NCBI GenBank assembly: GCA_913055905.1
Contig: CAJXLB010000001.1
Span: 62,001 to 126,000, forward strand
Direction of reading: 5' to 3'
DNA length: 64,000 bases
Source of the DNA: an uncultured Winogradskyella sp.
Lineage (GTDB): Bacteria; Bacteroidota; Bacteroidia; Flavobacteriales; Flavobacteriaceae
Shown: piece by piece, positions 43,386-51,944 of the stretch
How positions within the stretch are numbered: position 1 is the stretch's first letter
Layout of the letters: every line of letters begins with the position of its first letter
Made by a program: the position numbers and the translations under genes
Notes under the pieces: generated by a model
Seen by the model: the letters and a program-made list of their open reading frames with translations, nothing else
What the model was told of the DNA's origin: nothing
The model's database searches: none

Positions 43386-44411
43386 TTAAGCCATTTCTCC
43401 ACGTAAGGATTTCTCAAAGTAGTACTTGAATTCAGAAGGCTTTAAACCATAGCCCAATAGATACATTAACTTGGTCACCGCTGCTTCTGTAGTCATATCC
43501 TTACCAGAAATGACACCAATAGACTTTAACTGGGAACTTGTTTCGTATTGACCCATGTTTACGCTACCTGCCGTACACTGCGTTACATTTATGATATACA
43601 AGCCATTAGCGATAGCCTTTTTTAATAAATTGATAAACCAGGTTTCGGTTGTGGCATTACCTGCTCCATAAGTCTCCAAGATGAGGCCCTTTAGCAGTCG
43701 TTTCTCAAATACAGCTTCTAAAATTGGCTTGGACATACCTGGAAACAATTTTAGTATACCAATATTGGTATCCATCGCCGTCCTTACAATTAAACCGTCT
43801 TTATAGGTCTCGCGCCTTAAAAATTCGTAATTAATCTTAAGGTGTACCCCAGACTCTGCTAAAGTTGGATAATTTGGAGAGGCAAAGGCTTCAAAGTGTT
43901 CTGAATTGATCTTGGTTGTTCTATTTCCTCTGTATAACTTATATTCAAAATAAAGGCACACCTCTCTTATTACAGGTTTACCATCTTGCTGAAGCGAGGC
44001 CATCTGTATGGAGGTGATGAGATTCTCCTTGGCATCTGTTCTTAAATCTCCTATTGGCAATTGAGAACCCGTAAAAATTACCGGTTTATCTAAATTCTCT
44101 AGCATAAAGCTTAAAGCTGATGCCGAATAGCTCATGGTATCACTGCCGTGGAGTACAACAAAGCCATCATATGCCTCATAATTGTAATGCACGATATTGG
44201 CAATATCTGCCCAATACACTGGGTTCATATTTGAGGAATCTATAGGCTCATCAAATGACACCGTGGCAATCTCACATTCTAAAAGTCGTAACTCAGGGAT
44301 GCGCTGTAGGATGCTGTCAAAATCAAAGGCCCTTAATGCGCCTGTATCGGCATCCTTCATCATCCCAATGGTGCCACCTGTGTAAATCAGTAAAATCTTA
44401 GGATTTTCCAT
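43386..44411 (-). CDS. ansA: Type I L-asparaginase
   Basis: A 341-residue asparaginase, which hydrolyses asparagine to aspartate and ammonia. Both catalytic threonine motifs are present: IYTGGTIGMM (about 9-18) and LHGSDTMSYSASALSFML (about 87-104). No signal peptide is seen, so it is the cytoplasmic type I enzyme. It is 5 bp downstream of the tatD stop side in the same direction, suggesting co-transcription. Confidence 0.95.
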   Translation of the reverse strand: MENPKILLIYTGGTIGMMKDADTGALRAFDFDSILQRIPELRLLECEIATVSFDEPIDSSNMNPVYWADIANIVHYNYEAYDGFVVLHGSDTMSYSASALSFMLENLDKPVIFTGSQLPIGDLRTDAKENLITSIQMASLQQDGKPVIREVCLYFEYKLYRGNRTTKINSEHFEAFASPNYPTLAESGVHLKINYEFLRRETYKDGLIVRTAMDTNIGILKLFPGMSKPILEAVFEKRLLKGLILETYGAGNATTETWFINLLKKAIANGLYIINVTQCTAGSVNMGQYETSSQLKSIGVISGKDMTTEAAVTKLMYLLGYGLKPSEFKYYFEKSLRGEMA

Positions 44412-44416
44412 ATTAA

Positions 44417-45184
44417 TTATACGCCAAAAATTTGCTTTGAGTTTTCAGTGGTTATCCGAGCTACTTCTTCGGTACTTATACCGTAAAGTTCTGACAACTT
44501 TTCTAACACCTTGTAGATATAGGCACTTTCATTCCGTTTTCCTCTGTAGGGTTTAGGGGCTAAATATGGTGCATCCGTTTCTAAAACAATATGCTTAAGG
44601 TCTATTTGGTTAATAAACTGGTCTATTTTACCATTTTTAAAGGTAACCACACCTCCAATGCCAAGTTTCATATTGAAGGCAATAGCCTTCTGGGCTTGTT
44701 CTAGGGTTCCAGTAAAACAATGGAAAATACCAAATAGGTCGTCGGACTGTTCTCCTTCCAATACCTTAAATATTTCATCAAAGGCTTCCCTGCAATGTAT
44801 TACTATAGGTAGTTTATGCATTTTAGCCAATTCTATTTGTCGTTTAAAGGCATCAATCTGTAGGTTCAGGGTTGAGGTATCCCAATAGAGGTCAATACCA
44901 ATTTCCCCTACCGCATAAAATTTATGAGTCTTTAGCATTTGCTCCACATGAGCCAGCTCTTTCTCGTAATTAGCCTTAACGTGCGTTGGATGCAGACCCA
45001 TCATCAGAAAAATATGCTTGGGATAAGCCTTTTCTAATTTTAACATGTCTGCAGTGTAACTGGAATCTATGGCCGGCACAAAAAATCTGTCAACTCCAAT
45101 GTCCAGGGCACGCTTTATCATGCTGTCCCTATCATCATTAAAAGCCTCGGAATACAAATGGGTATGCGTATCTGTTATAATCAT
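44417..45184 (-). CDS. TatD family metal-dependent hydrolase
   Basis: A 255-residue TatD-type protein of the amidohydrolase fold, associated with DNase or related hydrolase activity. Metal ligands are seen in TDTHTHLYS at the N-terminus, GEIGIDLYWD, PIVIHCREAF, HCFTG and ETDAPYLAP. The ATG at 45184 is chosen because it directly precedes the metal motif; an in-frame ATG at 45223 adds 13 atypical residues. It is divergent from the retropepsin gene by 48 bp. Confidence 0.95.
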   Translation of the reverse strand: MIITDTHTHLYSEAFNDDRDSMIKRALDIGVDRFFVPAIDSSYTADMLKLEKAYPKHIFLMMGLHPTHVKANYEKELAHVEQMLKTHKFYAVGEIGIDLYWDTSTLNLQIDAFKRQIELAKMHKLPIVIHCREAFDEIFKVLEGEQSDDLFGIFHCFTGTLEQAQKAIAFNMKLGIGGVVTFKNGKIDQFINQIDLKHIVLETDAPYLAPKPYRGKRNESAYIYKVLEKLSELYGISTEEVARITTENSKQIFGV

Positions 45185-45232
45185 GATGCAAAAATAATCG
45201 TTTAGAATGTTATATTTACACAAAACAACGCT

Positions 45233-45694
45233 ATGGAGTTATTACATGATTTTTTGCTGGACAAAGGTTATTCAAAAATTAAACTGAAACTCACCAAAAC
45301 CAATCATTTTGAAATAAAGGCCCAAATCAATGGCGTAAAAGGCCGTTTTATTTTAGATACAGGTGCGTCAAGTAGCTGTGTAGGTTTTGAAGCCATTGAG
45401 CGCTTCAATCTAAAAGTTAAGGATTCTGAAATCAAAGCCGTAGGTGCTGGTGCTTCTAATATGGCGACCAAAATCTCAAAATCAAACAACCTCAAAATTG
45501 GCAAATGGAAAAAGAATAGGGTTGCTTTGATCTTATTTAACCTCACTCATGTCAATGAAGGCCTCATTAATCATAATGCTGAACCTGTTGATGGCATCAT
45601 TGGTGCAGACATCCTGAAAAAAGGCAAAGCCATCATTGATTACGAGAAAAAGTACCTGTATTTAAAAATGCAGGCACTAAACCGTAAATCGTAA
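45233..45694 (+). CDS. Retropepsin-like aspartic protease (clan AA)
   Basis: A 153-residue protein whose core is a single retropepsin-like domain: GRFILDTGASSSCVGFEAIERF with the catalytic D-T-G-A, a flap region VGAGASNMATKIS and the second-half motif DGIIGADIL. Such domains act as homodimers, each giving one aspartate. No signal peptide or membrane anchor is seen, so it appears cytoplasmic. It is 23 bp upstream of the response regulator in the same direction, which suggests a common transcript. Confidence 0.85.
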   Translation: MELLHDFLLDKGYSKIKLKLTKTNHFEIKAQINGVKGRFILDTGASSSCVGFEAIERFNLKVKDSEIKAVGAGASNMATKISKSNNLKIGKWKKNRVALILFNLTHVNEGLINHNAEPVDGIIGADILKKGKAIIDYEKKYLYLKMQALNRKS

Positions 45695-45717
45695 ATCCAA
45701 CTAAGCCCAAACTCACC

Positions 45718-46344
45718 ATGAAACCTAGTATTATAATTGCAGACGATCATCCCTTAGTACTAAAAGGACTGCACGACTTTTTAACCGAAAAAAAGTACAA
45801 TGTCCTTGCTAGCGCTAAAAACGGAAAGGAAGCCTTGGCCTTGATAAAAGCGCACAGACCCGAATTAGCCATATTGGATATTAAGATGCCTTTTTATTCA
45901 GGTCTGGAAATCGCCGAAAAATGTAAAGCTGATGGTATAAAGACTAAAATCGTACTTATAACCTTCGAGAAAGATGAAAGTGTGTACAAGGCCGCTAAAT
46001 CTTTAGGTGTTTACGGCTATGTTCTCAAGGAATTCGCTTTAGATGAAATTGAAACCTGTATTGCTACGGTTCTAAAGGATAAACCGTATTTTAGCCCTGA
46101 GCTTATTGCCTATATCGAAGTTGACGATACGCCAAAACTTCTGGAGGAACTAACGCCTTCGGAGTTGAATATTCTCAAGCTAATCGCACAAAATAAGACC
46201 GCTAAGGAAATTGGTGACGAATTATTCTGCTCTAGACGGACCGTTGAGAAGCACAAAAGCAATATTATAAGGAAGCTAGAGATTGATAAAACACCTAACA
46301 GCCTGTTAATCTGGGCTAAAGAGCACCAAGAGCATTTAATCTAA
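45718..46344 (+). CDS. NarL/FixJ-type response regulator, no adjacent kinase
   Basis: A 208-residue two-domain regulator. The receiver (about 1-120) has the acidic pair D9-D10, the phospho-acceptor D54 in ILDIKMP, T82 and K104. The LuxR-type helix-turn-helix is at about 141-190 (LTPSELNILKLIAQNKTAKEIGDELF and TVEKHKSNIIRKL). No histidine kinase gene is in the window, so the partner is elsewhere. Two perfect 7-2-7 inverted repeats, the spacing recognised by NarL-type dimers, lie directly downstream; the first begins 3 bp after the stop codon. Confidence 0.95.
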   Translation: MKPSIIIADDHPLVLKGLHDFLTEKKYNVLASAKNGKEALALIKAHRPELAILDIKMPFYSGLEIAEKCKADGIKTKIVLITFEKDESVYKAAKSLGVYGYVLKEFALDEIETCIATVLKDKPYFSPELIAYIEVDDTPKLLEELTPSELNILKLIAQNKTAKEIGDELFCSRRTVEKHKSNIIRKLEIDKTPNSLLIWAKEHQEHLI

Positions 46345-46346
46345 AA

Positions 46347-46366
46347 TATACGTAAGGTTACGTATA
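46347..46366. promoter_or_regulatory. 7-2-7 inverted repeat, site 1
   Basis: TACGTAA-GG-TTACGTA, with one more matched T-A pair and one A-T pair outside: a perfect palindrome apart from the 2-bp centre. Inverted heptamers with a 2-bp spacer are the known arrangement for NarL-type regulators. It lies 3 bp after the stop of the NarL-type regulator gene. Confidence 0.7.
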
Positions 46367-46483
46367 GTGTCTCATTATTTTATTTCTGAATTTTACGTAG
46401 TTATTAATTAAGGGTTAATAACGAGCTATTAATTAGTTCTTAGGGGATTAAGTAGCCTTGGATTTACGTCCAAGGCTTTTTTT
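46367..46483 (+). ncRNA. Candidate short transcript unit 1
   Basis: Between site 1 and terminator 1 there is no ORF. The stretch holds the block AATTTTAC (46389-46396) followed by G-TTATTAATTAAGGG, shared with unit 2 at the same offset from its palindrome, and an 8-bp hairpin GTTATTAA/TTAATAAC (46400-46422). If transcription starts in or after this block, an RNA of about 70-90 nt would end at the terminator. No consensus -7 element is seen, so expression is unproven. Confidence 0.35.
46454..46483 (+). terminator. Intrinsic terminator of unit 1
   Basis: AGCCTTGGA (46454-46462) and TCCAAGGCT (46469-46477) pair perfectly around TTTACG, followed by T residues. Confidence 0.9.
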
Positions 46484-46500
46484 GTGGATTCAATACTAAA

Positions 46501-46520
46501 AATACGTAATGTTACGTATT
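46501..46520. promoter_or_regulatory. 7-2-7 inverted repeat, site 2
   Basis: AATACGTAA-TG-TTACGTATT, a perfect palindrome apart from its 2-bp centre, with the same TACGTAA heptamers as site 1. The centres of the two sites are exactly 154 bp apart. Confidence 0.7.
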
Positions 46521-46622
46521 GCGGAGCATCGTTTTAATAGCCAATTTTACAATGCTATTAATCAACGGCCTCAAATTCAATTCTTAAAAGCCTTAGATTG
46601 AGAACGGTTCAAGGCTTTTTTA
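46521..46622 (+). ncRNA. Candidate short transcript unit 2
   Basis: The segment after site 2 repeats the unit-1 block: AATTTTAC at 46543-46550 followed by GCTATTAATCAACGG, at the same 33-bp offset from the palindrome centre as in unit 1. A hairpin TTAATAGC/GCTATTAA lies at 46534-46561. The segment ends in terminator 2. Only an 11-codon ORF (46552-46587) is present. A short regulatory RNA is one reading; expression is unproven. Confidence 0.35.
46586..46622 (+). terminator. Intrinsic terminator of unit 2
   Basis: AAAAGCCTT (46586-46594) pairs with AAGGCTTTT (46611-46619) around a 16-nt loop, followed by further T residues. The stem core AGCCTT/AAGGCT is the same as in terminator 1. Confidence 0.75.
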
Positions 46623-46631
46623 AAACATATA

Positions 46632-46748
46632 ATGACGTACAACATGGAACATCAATCGCAAACCTCTGACAAATTTTTAATTGTGCTCCTTACCATAGTC
46701 TCCTTAATTGTGGTTTCTGCAAACGTCGCAGTTAATTTTTTAAGTTAA
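46632..46748 (+). CDS. Membrane micro-protein, unknown
   Basis: A 38-codon ORF (or 34 codons from the second ATG at 46644). The product is a short polar N-terminus, MEHQSQTSDKF, then one hydrophobic segment (LIVLLTIVSLIVVSANVAV) ending NFLS, a typical single-pass small membrane protein. It lies right after the second short unit and is followed by its own hairpin terminator. Size alone would be weak evidence; the strongly membrane-like segment and the terminator support it. Confidence 0.45.
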   Translation: MTYNMEHQSQTSDKFLIVLLTIVSLIVVSANVAVNFLS

Positions 46749-46787
46749 TTTTAGTTAGTTAGTAAGCCCTTTGGCACAAAAGGGAAA

Positions 46788-46822
46788 TAAAGCACAGTTC
46801 TAGAGAGAGTTGTGCTTTTTTA
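46788..46822 (+). terminator. Intrinsic terminator after micro-ORF
   Basis: AAAGCACA (46789-46796) pairs with TGTGCTTT (46811-46818), followed by T residues. A smaller hairpin CCCTTT/AAAGGG (46767-46784) precedes it. Confidence 0.8.
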
Positions 46823-46836
46823 ATTAGTCTTAAACT

Positions 46837-46869
46837 AAAAAAGCAAGGCCAATTAGCCCTGCTTTTTTT
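46837..46869 (-). terminator. Terminator of sucA/sucB (bidirectional hairpin)
   Basis: AAAAAAGCA and TGCTTTTTT pair, with an inner GGC/GCC after one mismatch. T runs on both strands let it end the minus-strand suc genes as well as plus-strand transcripts. Confidence 0.8.
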
Positions 46870-46888
46870 AATCTCTTGTTGCCCTCTA

Positions 46889-48118
46889 CTATAACTCTAG
46901 AGCTTTCTTGATATCGTTATCCATCAACAGCTCTACAGGATTTTCAAGCGCTTCCTTAACAGCAACCAAAAATCCTACGGATTCCTTGCCATCAATGATT
47001 CTATGGTCATAGGATAAAGCCACATACATAATTGGACGTATCTCTACCTGCCCATTTACAGCAACTGGTCGCTCTACAATATTATGCATGCCTAATATTC
47101 CGCTTTGAGGAGGGTTTATAATCGGTGTAGACAACATGCTACCAAATACACCACCATTGGAAATGGTAAATGTTCCTCCTGTCATTTCATCTACAGTTAT
47201 TTGCCCATCGCGTGCTCTTATGGCTAAGCGCTTCACTTCAGATTCTACACCTCTAAAGGTTAGATTTTCGGCATTCCTAATCACAGGAACCATTAAGCCT
47301 TTAGGCCCGGAAACAGCAATACTGATATCACAAAAATCATAGGTAATCATTTCCTTGCCATCTATCATGGAATTTACGGCAGGATATTCTTTTAAAGCTC
47401 TTACTACAGCTAGGGTGAAGAAACTCATAAACCCTAGGCTAACACCGTGCTTTTCTTTAAAGGTTTCTTTGTACTCTTTACGAAGTTCAAAAATAGGAGA
47501 CATGTCTACCTCGTTAAAGGTGGTTAACATGGCCGTTTCGTTCTTAGCAGACACCAAGCGTTCAGCAACCTTACGTCTTAGCATAGATAATTTAGAACGC
47601 GACTCGCCTCTTGAGCCTCCCGTAGGTGTACCCATGGAAGGTACCGCCTTTACGGCATCGTCTTTTGTTATTCTTCCGTCTTTTCCTGTGCCCTTTATCT
47701 GATTTGGGTCAATCCCCTTTTCGTCTAAAATCTTTTTAGCGGCAGGACTTGGTGTGCCTGTCGCATAGGTTTTTGATTCAGTTGAAGTCTTCTCGACTGC
47801 GCTCGAAGTGACAGTTTCGTTCTTTGGAGCCTCTTCTTTGGTTTCCTTAGGTTTAGAGGATGTGTCGCCTTCTGGCTTTTCTGCACTTGTGTCTATTAAA
47901 CACACCACTTCACCTACGGCAACAGCATCACCTTCTTCGGCCTTTAGGGTAATAGTTCCACTGGCTTCTGCTGGTAATTCCAATGTTGCCTTGTCGCTAT
48001 CAACCTCAGCAATAGCTTGGTCTTTTTCAACATAATCGCCATCTTCTACTAACCATTCTGCGATTTCAACCTCAGTTATGGATTCGCCTGGTGAAGGCAC
48101 TTTCATTTCTAAAATCAT
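46889..48118 (-). CDS. sucB: Dihydrolipoyllysine-residue succinyltransferase (2-oxoglutarate dehydrogenase E2)
   Basis: A 409-residue E2 component that transfers the succinyl group to CoA in the TCA cycle. The lipoyl domain (about 1-77) has the lipoylated lysine in [13 protein letters not shown]. An extended linker (about 78-120) follows, then the E1/E3-binding domain (about 121-160, [27 protein letters not shown]) and the catalytic domain with [11 protein letters not shown] near the C-terminus. The linker is partly encoded by a 25-bp sequence (47789-47813) resembling a dispersed flavobacterial repeat. It lies 20 bp downstream of sucA. Confidence 0.96.
   Translation of the reverse strand: MILEMKVPSPGESITEVEIAEWLVEDGDYVEKDQAIAEVDSDKATLELPAEASGTITLKAEEGDAVAVGEVVCLIDTSAEKPEGDTSSKPKETKEEAPKNETVTSSAVEKTSTESKTYATGTPSPAAKKILDEKGIDPNQIKGTGKDGRITKDDAVKAVPSMGTPTGGSRGESRSKLSMLRRKVAERLVSAKNETAMLTTFNEVDMSPIFELRKEYKETFKEKHGVSLGFMSFFTLAVVRALKEYPAVNSMIDGKEMITYDFCDISIAVSGPKGLMVPVIRNAENLTFRGVESEVKRLAIRARDGQITVDEMTGGTFTISNGGVFGSMLSTPIINPPQSGILGMHNIVERPVAVNGQVEIRPIMYVALSYDHRIIDGKESVGFLVAVKEALENPVELLMDNDIKKALEL
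47789..47813. repeat. REP-like palindromic sequence inside the sucB linker
   Basis: The plus strand reads CTTCTCGACTGCGCTCGAAG followed by TGACA, a bulged inverted repeat. From memory this resembles a short sequence found in many copies in Flavobacteriaceae genomes, mostly between genes. Here it is in frame and encodes the [11 protein letters not shown] part of the linker. No second copy was noticed in the window. Confidence 0.45.
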
Positions 48119-48138
48119 GCTCTTTATTGTATTAAGCT

Positions 48139-50922
48139 CTAGTTTGAGTTTTTATTGTTGGTATATTTTTTTTGATTGTCTTTAGACTTATCAAACACAT
48201 AATCTATGACTTCCTTATGTCTCATTTTTGAACGGACCGAACTACCAGCTGCTGGAGACCCATACGGTCTTCTGGTGGCAGCACGCCAGGTTCTTGCCTC
48301 TTCCAAATGCATCATCATGTGAGTATAAGCTCCCATATTCCTTGGTTCTTCCTGCGCCCAAACGATATCGTCTGCATTCTTATATTTTTTAAGTACGTCT
48401 CGAATAGCGTCCACTGGTAATGGAAAGAGTTGCTCAATACGAACTAGCGCAACATCATCTCGCTCCAAATTCTCGCGCTCATCCAACAGGTCGTAATAAA
48501 ACTTTCCTGTAACGAATACCAAGGTTTTTACTTTTTTGATATCAGCTTCAGAATCATCAATCAACATTTGAAAGCTGCCATTGGCAAACGCATCTACTGT
48601 TGAAATAACTCTTGGGTGGCGCAGTAAGCTCTTTGGTGTAAATACGATTAGTGGTTTTCTGTAATTCGCCTTCATTTGTCGTCTTAACAAATGAAACATA
48701 TTGGCAGGTGTTGTACAATCTGCAACGAACATGTTATCCTTAGCACATAGCTGAAGATAGCGCTCCATACGACCAGAGGAATGCTCTGCTCCCTGTCCTT
48801 CATAGCCATGAGGCAACAGCATAACCAATCCGTTTTGGGTTTTCCATTTATCCTCTCCCGATGAAATGTATTGGTCTATCATAATCTGGGCGCCATTGCT
48901 GAAATCGCCAAATTGTGCTTCCCAAATGGTTAAGGTGTTAGGGCTCGCCATAGCATACCCATAATCAAAACCAACGACACCGTATTCAGATAACAAGGAA
49001 TTATAAATATTGAACTCACCTTGATCGCCAGATAGGTGTTTTAGCAAAATGATTTCCTCTTCGCTGTCTTCTACCTTTACCACAGCATGACGGTGCGAAA
49101 ATGTCCCACGTTCTACATCTTGCCCTGATATACGCACATTATAACCTTCAAGCAATAATGACCCATAAGCCAGATGCTCTGCCATGGACCAATCCAGTTT
49201 GTCTTCATCAAACATGGTTTGACGCGATTCTACAAGACGTTGAATTTTACGTATAAATTTTTTGTCCTTTGGAAGGGTGGAAATAGTATTAGTAACTTCT
49301 TTTAAGGTTTCCTTTGGCACAGTGGTATCTACCTCTGCCATCATGGCTACCTCAGTGACACGGTTAAAGCCTTGCCACTCTTCTTGCATAAAAGCGGTAA
49401 TCTCTGTTTTATCTTGCTTACGGGAGTCTTCTAGTTTCTCTTCTAGCTGTTCTTTGTACGATGCTTCGATATGTTTCACATAGCTTTCATCCACTACGCC
49501 TTCCTTCATTAAACGCTCCGCATAGATGTCCCTCGGGTTTTTGTGCTTGGCTATAGCTTTATACAACAAAGGTTGCGTGAATTTTGGTTCGTCTCCTTCA
49601 TTATGCCCATATTTTCTATAACCTAACAAGTCAATGAAAACATCGCGTTTAAACCTCATCCTAAATTCTAACGCAAATAAAGCTGCGTGCACTACGGCTT
49701 CTGCGTCGTCTGCGTTAACGTGAAATACAGGAGACAGCGTGACTTTTCCAACGTCTGTACAGTACGTACTGGAACGACCATCTAGATAATTGGTTGTAAA
49801 TCCTATTTGGTTATTAACGACAATATGGATGGTTCCATTGGTTTTATAACCATCCAACTTGGCCATTTGGACTACTTCATAAACAATACCTTGCCCAGCA
49901 ATGGCAGCATCACCATGTACTACTATAGGAAGCACTTGTGAAGCATCTTCAATTTCTTTTTTATCTTGTTTGGCACGTGTTATCCCTTGAACCACTGCAC
50001 CAACCGTTTCTAAATGTGATGGGTTGGGAGCTATATTCAGGTTTATCTTCTTGTTGTTGTAGGTCTCACGGTTACTCGTCCAACCCAAATGGTACTTAAC
50101 ATCACCATCAAATATTTCCTCTTGATAATCCTTACCATCAAACTCGCTAAAGATGTCCTTAGCAGATTTCCCAAAAATATTGGTCAGTGTACTCAATCTA
50201 CCTCGGTGCGCCATTCCCATGACAAACTCCTTAACGCCTTGGTCTGCCGCTTTTTCTATGATAGCATCCACGGCTGGAATTAAAGACTCATTTCCTTCTA
50301 AAGAAAAACGCTTCTGTCCTACGTATTTGGTATGTAAAAAGGACTCAAAAGCAACGGCTTCGTTTAGCTTTTTAAGAATATATTTTTTTTCGTCTGCCGT
50401 AAAATTACTGTGGTTGTTGTTTACATTCAACTTGTCCTGAATCCATTGGATTTCCTCTGGCTTTCGAATGTACATGTACTCAACACCAATGGAATCGCAA
50501 TAAATAAGCTCTAAGTGATCTACTATTTTTTGAAGTGTTGCCGTACCCAAGCCTATTATTTCACCTGCAGAAAATGTGGTCTGTAAGTCATCGTTTGATA
50601 AGCCGAAGTTTTCTATTTCAAGAGTTGGTGCATACTTACGTCTGGCCCTAACTGGGTTGGTCTTTGTAAAAAGGTGTCCACGGGTTCTGTACCCATCAAT
50701 AAGCTTAACGACTTTAAATTCCTTCTCAAGATGTTCCGGGATTTGTGCCGAAACACCATCAACAATTTCACCTTCCAAGCCGTAATTCTCAGACCCAAAA
50801 TCGTAGCCTTGAAAAAAAGCTCGCCAGCTTGGCTCTACAGAATCAGGATTTTTAAGGTATTGGTCGTATAAATCAGCAAAGTATGCTGTATGTGCTGCGT
50901 TGAGAAAGGAATATTTATCCAT
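48139..50922 (-). CDS. sucA: 2-oxoglutarate dehydrogenase E1 component
   Basis: A 926-residue thiamine-diphosphate enzyme that decarboxylates 2-oxoglutarate. The start at 50922 gives [23 protein letters not shown], the standard N-terminus; an upstream in-frame ATG (50970) adds 16 atypical residues. Seen in order: the N-terminal SLNDAYF-like segment, [18 protein letters not shown], the ThDP site ([28 protein letters not shown]), [17 protein letters not shown], and the transketolase-like C-terminal half with [23 protein letters not shown]-type residues and [12 protein letters not shown]. It forms an operon with sucB; E3 is encoded elsewhere. Confidence 0.96.
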   Translation of the reverse strand: MDKYSFLNAAHTAYFADLYDQYLKNPDSVEPSWRAFFQGYDFGSENYGLEGEIVDGVSAQIPEHLEKEFKVVKLIDGYRTRGHLFTKTNPVRARRKYAPTLEIENFGLSNDDLQTTFSAGEIIGLGTATLQKIVDHLELIYCDSIGVEYMYIRKPEEIQWIQDKLNVNNNHSNFTADEKKYILKKLNEAVAFESFLHTKYVGQKRFSLEGNESLIPAVDAIIEKAADQGVKEFVMGMAHRGRLSTLTNIFGKSAKDIFSEFDGKDYQEEIFDGDVKYHLGWTSNRETYNNKKINLNIAPNPSHLETVGAVVQGITRAKQDKKEIEDASQVLPIVVHGDAAIAGQGIVYEVVQMAKLDGYKTNGTIHIVVNNQIGFTTNYLDGRSSTYCTDVGKVTLSPVFHVNADDAEAVVHAALFALEFRMRFKRDVFIDLLGYRKYGHNEGDEPKFTQPLLYKAIAKHKNPRDIYAERLMKEGVVDESYVKHIEASYKEQLEEKLEDSRKQDKTEITAFMQEEWQGFNRVTEVAMMAEVDTTVPKETLKEVTNTISTLPKDKKFIRKIQRLVESRQTMFDEDKLDWSMAEHLAYGSLLLEGYNVRISGQDVERGTFSHRHAVVKVEDSEEEIILLKHLSGDQGEFNIYNSLLSEYGVVGFDYGYAMASPNTLTIWEAQFGDFSNGAQIMIDQYISSGEDKWKTQNGLVMLLPHGYEGQGAEHSSGRMERYLQLCAKDNMFVADCTTPANMFHLLRRQMKANYRKPLIVFTPKSLLRHPRVISTVDAFANGSFQMLIDDSEADIKKVKTLVFVTGKFYYDLLDERENLERDDVALVRIEQLFPLPVDAIRDVLKKYKNADDIVWAQEEPRNMGAYTHMMMHLEEARTWRAATRRPYGSPAAGSSVRSKMRHKEVIDYVFDKSKDNQKKYTNNKNSN

Positions 50923-50959
50923 TATTTTTTCCGCTGTGGACGTTTCAACAAAATTTCTC

Positions 50960-50985
50960 CAAAAATACAACTTTTAGCAAATATA
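50960..50985 (-). promoter_or_regulatory. Candidate sucA promoter elements
   Basis: On the minus strand TATATTTG (50978-50985) and TATTTTTG (50960-50967) both fit TAnnTTTG. No TTTG at the ideal -33 spacing is seen for either. The leader would be about 30-50 nt. Confidence 0.35.
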
Positions 50986-51034
50986 GCTGGGGTTTTATTA
51001 TATTTATAACACTCTTAAAAACACAAGTAAATCT

Positions 51035-51580
51035 ATGGCCTTTCTTAAAACAAAAATTTTCAAATTGCTCTTGTTGTTTCTTCTGCCTGCATTGCTTGGC
51101 TCTTCGCATTTAAGAGCCCAAGATATGTCAAGCTTCTCTCCATCATTCTGGGATAAGGTGAGCTTTGGTGGTGGTATAGGACTAAATTTTGGCGATGGCT
51201 TTTTTGCGGGAATGCTAGCGCCCAGCGCTATGTACAGGTTAAGTCCTTATGTATCTGTTGGTGTTGGGCTTAATGGGCAATACAGTTCGCAACGCGATGT
51301 TTTTAAATCCACCGTTTTAGGCGGAAGTGTCTTTGGTTTGTTTAATCCCATTCCTGGCCTTCAGGTGTCAACGGAATTTGAACAACTCCATGTAAGTAGA
51401 GATTTTGAGCAACAGGTGGTTAGCAATTTAGATGAAGACTATTGGTATCCTGCTTTATTCCTTGGACTTGGCTATCGTTCGGGTTCAGTTACTTTTGGTA
51501 TTAGATACGATGTGCTTTATGATAGCGATAAAAGTATACAGCCTGAAGCTTGGATGCCTTTTGTTAGATTTTGGTTTTAG
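51035..51580 (+). CDS. Small outer-membrane beta-barrel protein
   Basis: A 181-residue protein with a signal peptide (MAFLKTKIFKLLLLFLLPALLGSSHLRAQ) followed by about eight alternating strands (VSFGGGIGLNFGDGFF, YVSVGVGLNGQYSS, LFLGLGYRSGSVTFGIRYDVLY) and a terminal aromatic residue (FVRFWF). This fits a small outer-membrane barrel. It is divergent from sucA by 112 bp. No specific function is apparent. Confidence 0.75.
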   Translation: MAFLKTKIFKLLLLFLLPALLGSSHLRAQDMSSFSPSFWDKVSFGGGIGLNFGDGFFAGMLAPSAMYRLSPYVSVGVGLNGQYSSQRDVFKSTVLGGSVFGLFNPIPGLQVSTEFEQLHVSRDFEQQVVSNLDEDYWYPALFLGLGYRSGSVTFGIRYDVLYDSDKSIQPEAWMPFVRFWF

Positions 51581-51590
51581 TCGTTCTTTA

Positions 51591-51944
51591 TTAGGTAGAA
51601 TATTTTGCTTTAAACCATACCTTTTGCCATTCGCGCTGTAAAATTAAAAATGTCACAGCTTCCGACAGTTTAAAAGTATCCATCTCATCTAGTCCTTTTA
51701 CCTTTTTTTCGGAAACATCAACTATATATAATAAATTGAGATAATCCATGAACTTCTCATTGATAAGCTTGTAGACGACTTCTTGCAACAAGAGCTTTAA
51801 TGACGTTGGAAGGACCTGTTTCTCAAACGATAAATCAATATTGGCATAATGCAAATCCTTATTAAGTTGCAGCACTAGTTTTTCATACAAATCGTGCGAC
51901 TGTGCTTCGTTAATTAAAGCACTGAATGTTTGAGGCAAGTTCAT
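51591..51944 (-). CDS. Conserved flavobacterial protein, unknown
   Basis: A 117-residue cytoplasmic protein, mostly helical, with no signal peptide and no recognised motif. It overlaps the end of the polyprenyl synthetase gene by 1 nt (TAATG arrangement), so it is translationally coupled and probably real. A link to isoprenoid metabolism is inferred only from this coupling. Confidence 0.7.
   Translation of the reverse strand: MNLPQTFSALINEAQSHDLYEKLVLQLNKDLHYANIDLSFEKQVLPTSLKLLLQEVVYKLINEKFMDYLNLLYIVDVSEKKVKGLDEMDTFKLSEAVTFLILQREWQKVWFKAKYST

Noticed and set aside
46552-46587. 11-codon ORF (MLLINGLKFNS) in cassette 2
   Set aside because: It is too short to support, is not repeated in cassette 1 and overlaps the hairpin and terminator.
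47355-47702. 115-codon plus-strand ORF opposite sucB
   Set aside because: It is antisense to a well-supported gene, has no recognisable domain and no start context.
50923-50970. SucA start at 50970
   Set aside because: It adds 16 atypical residues and overlaps the candidate -7 element; the usual N-terminus starts at 50922.
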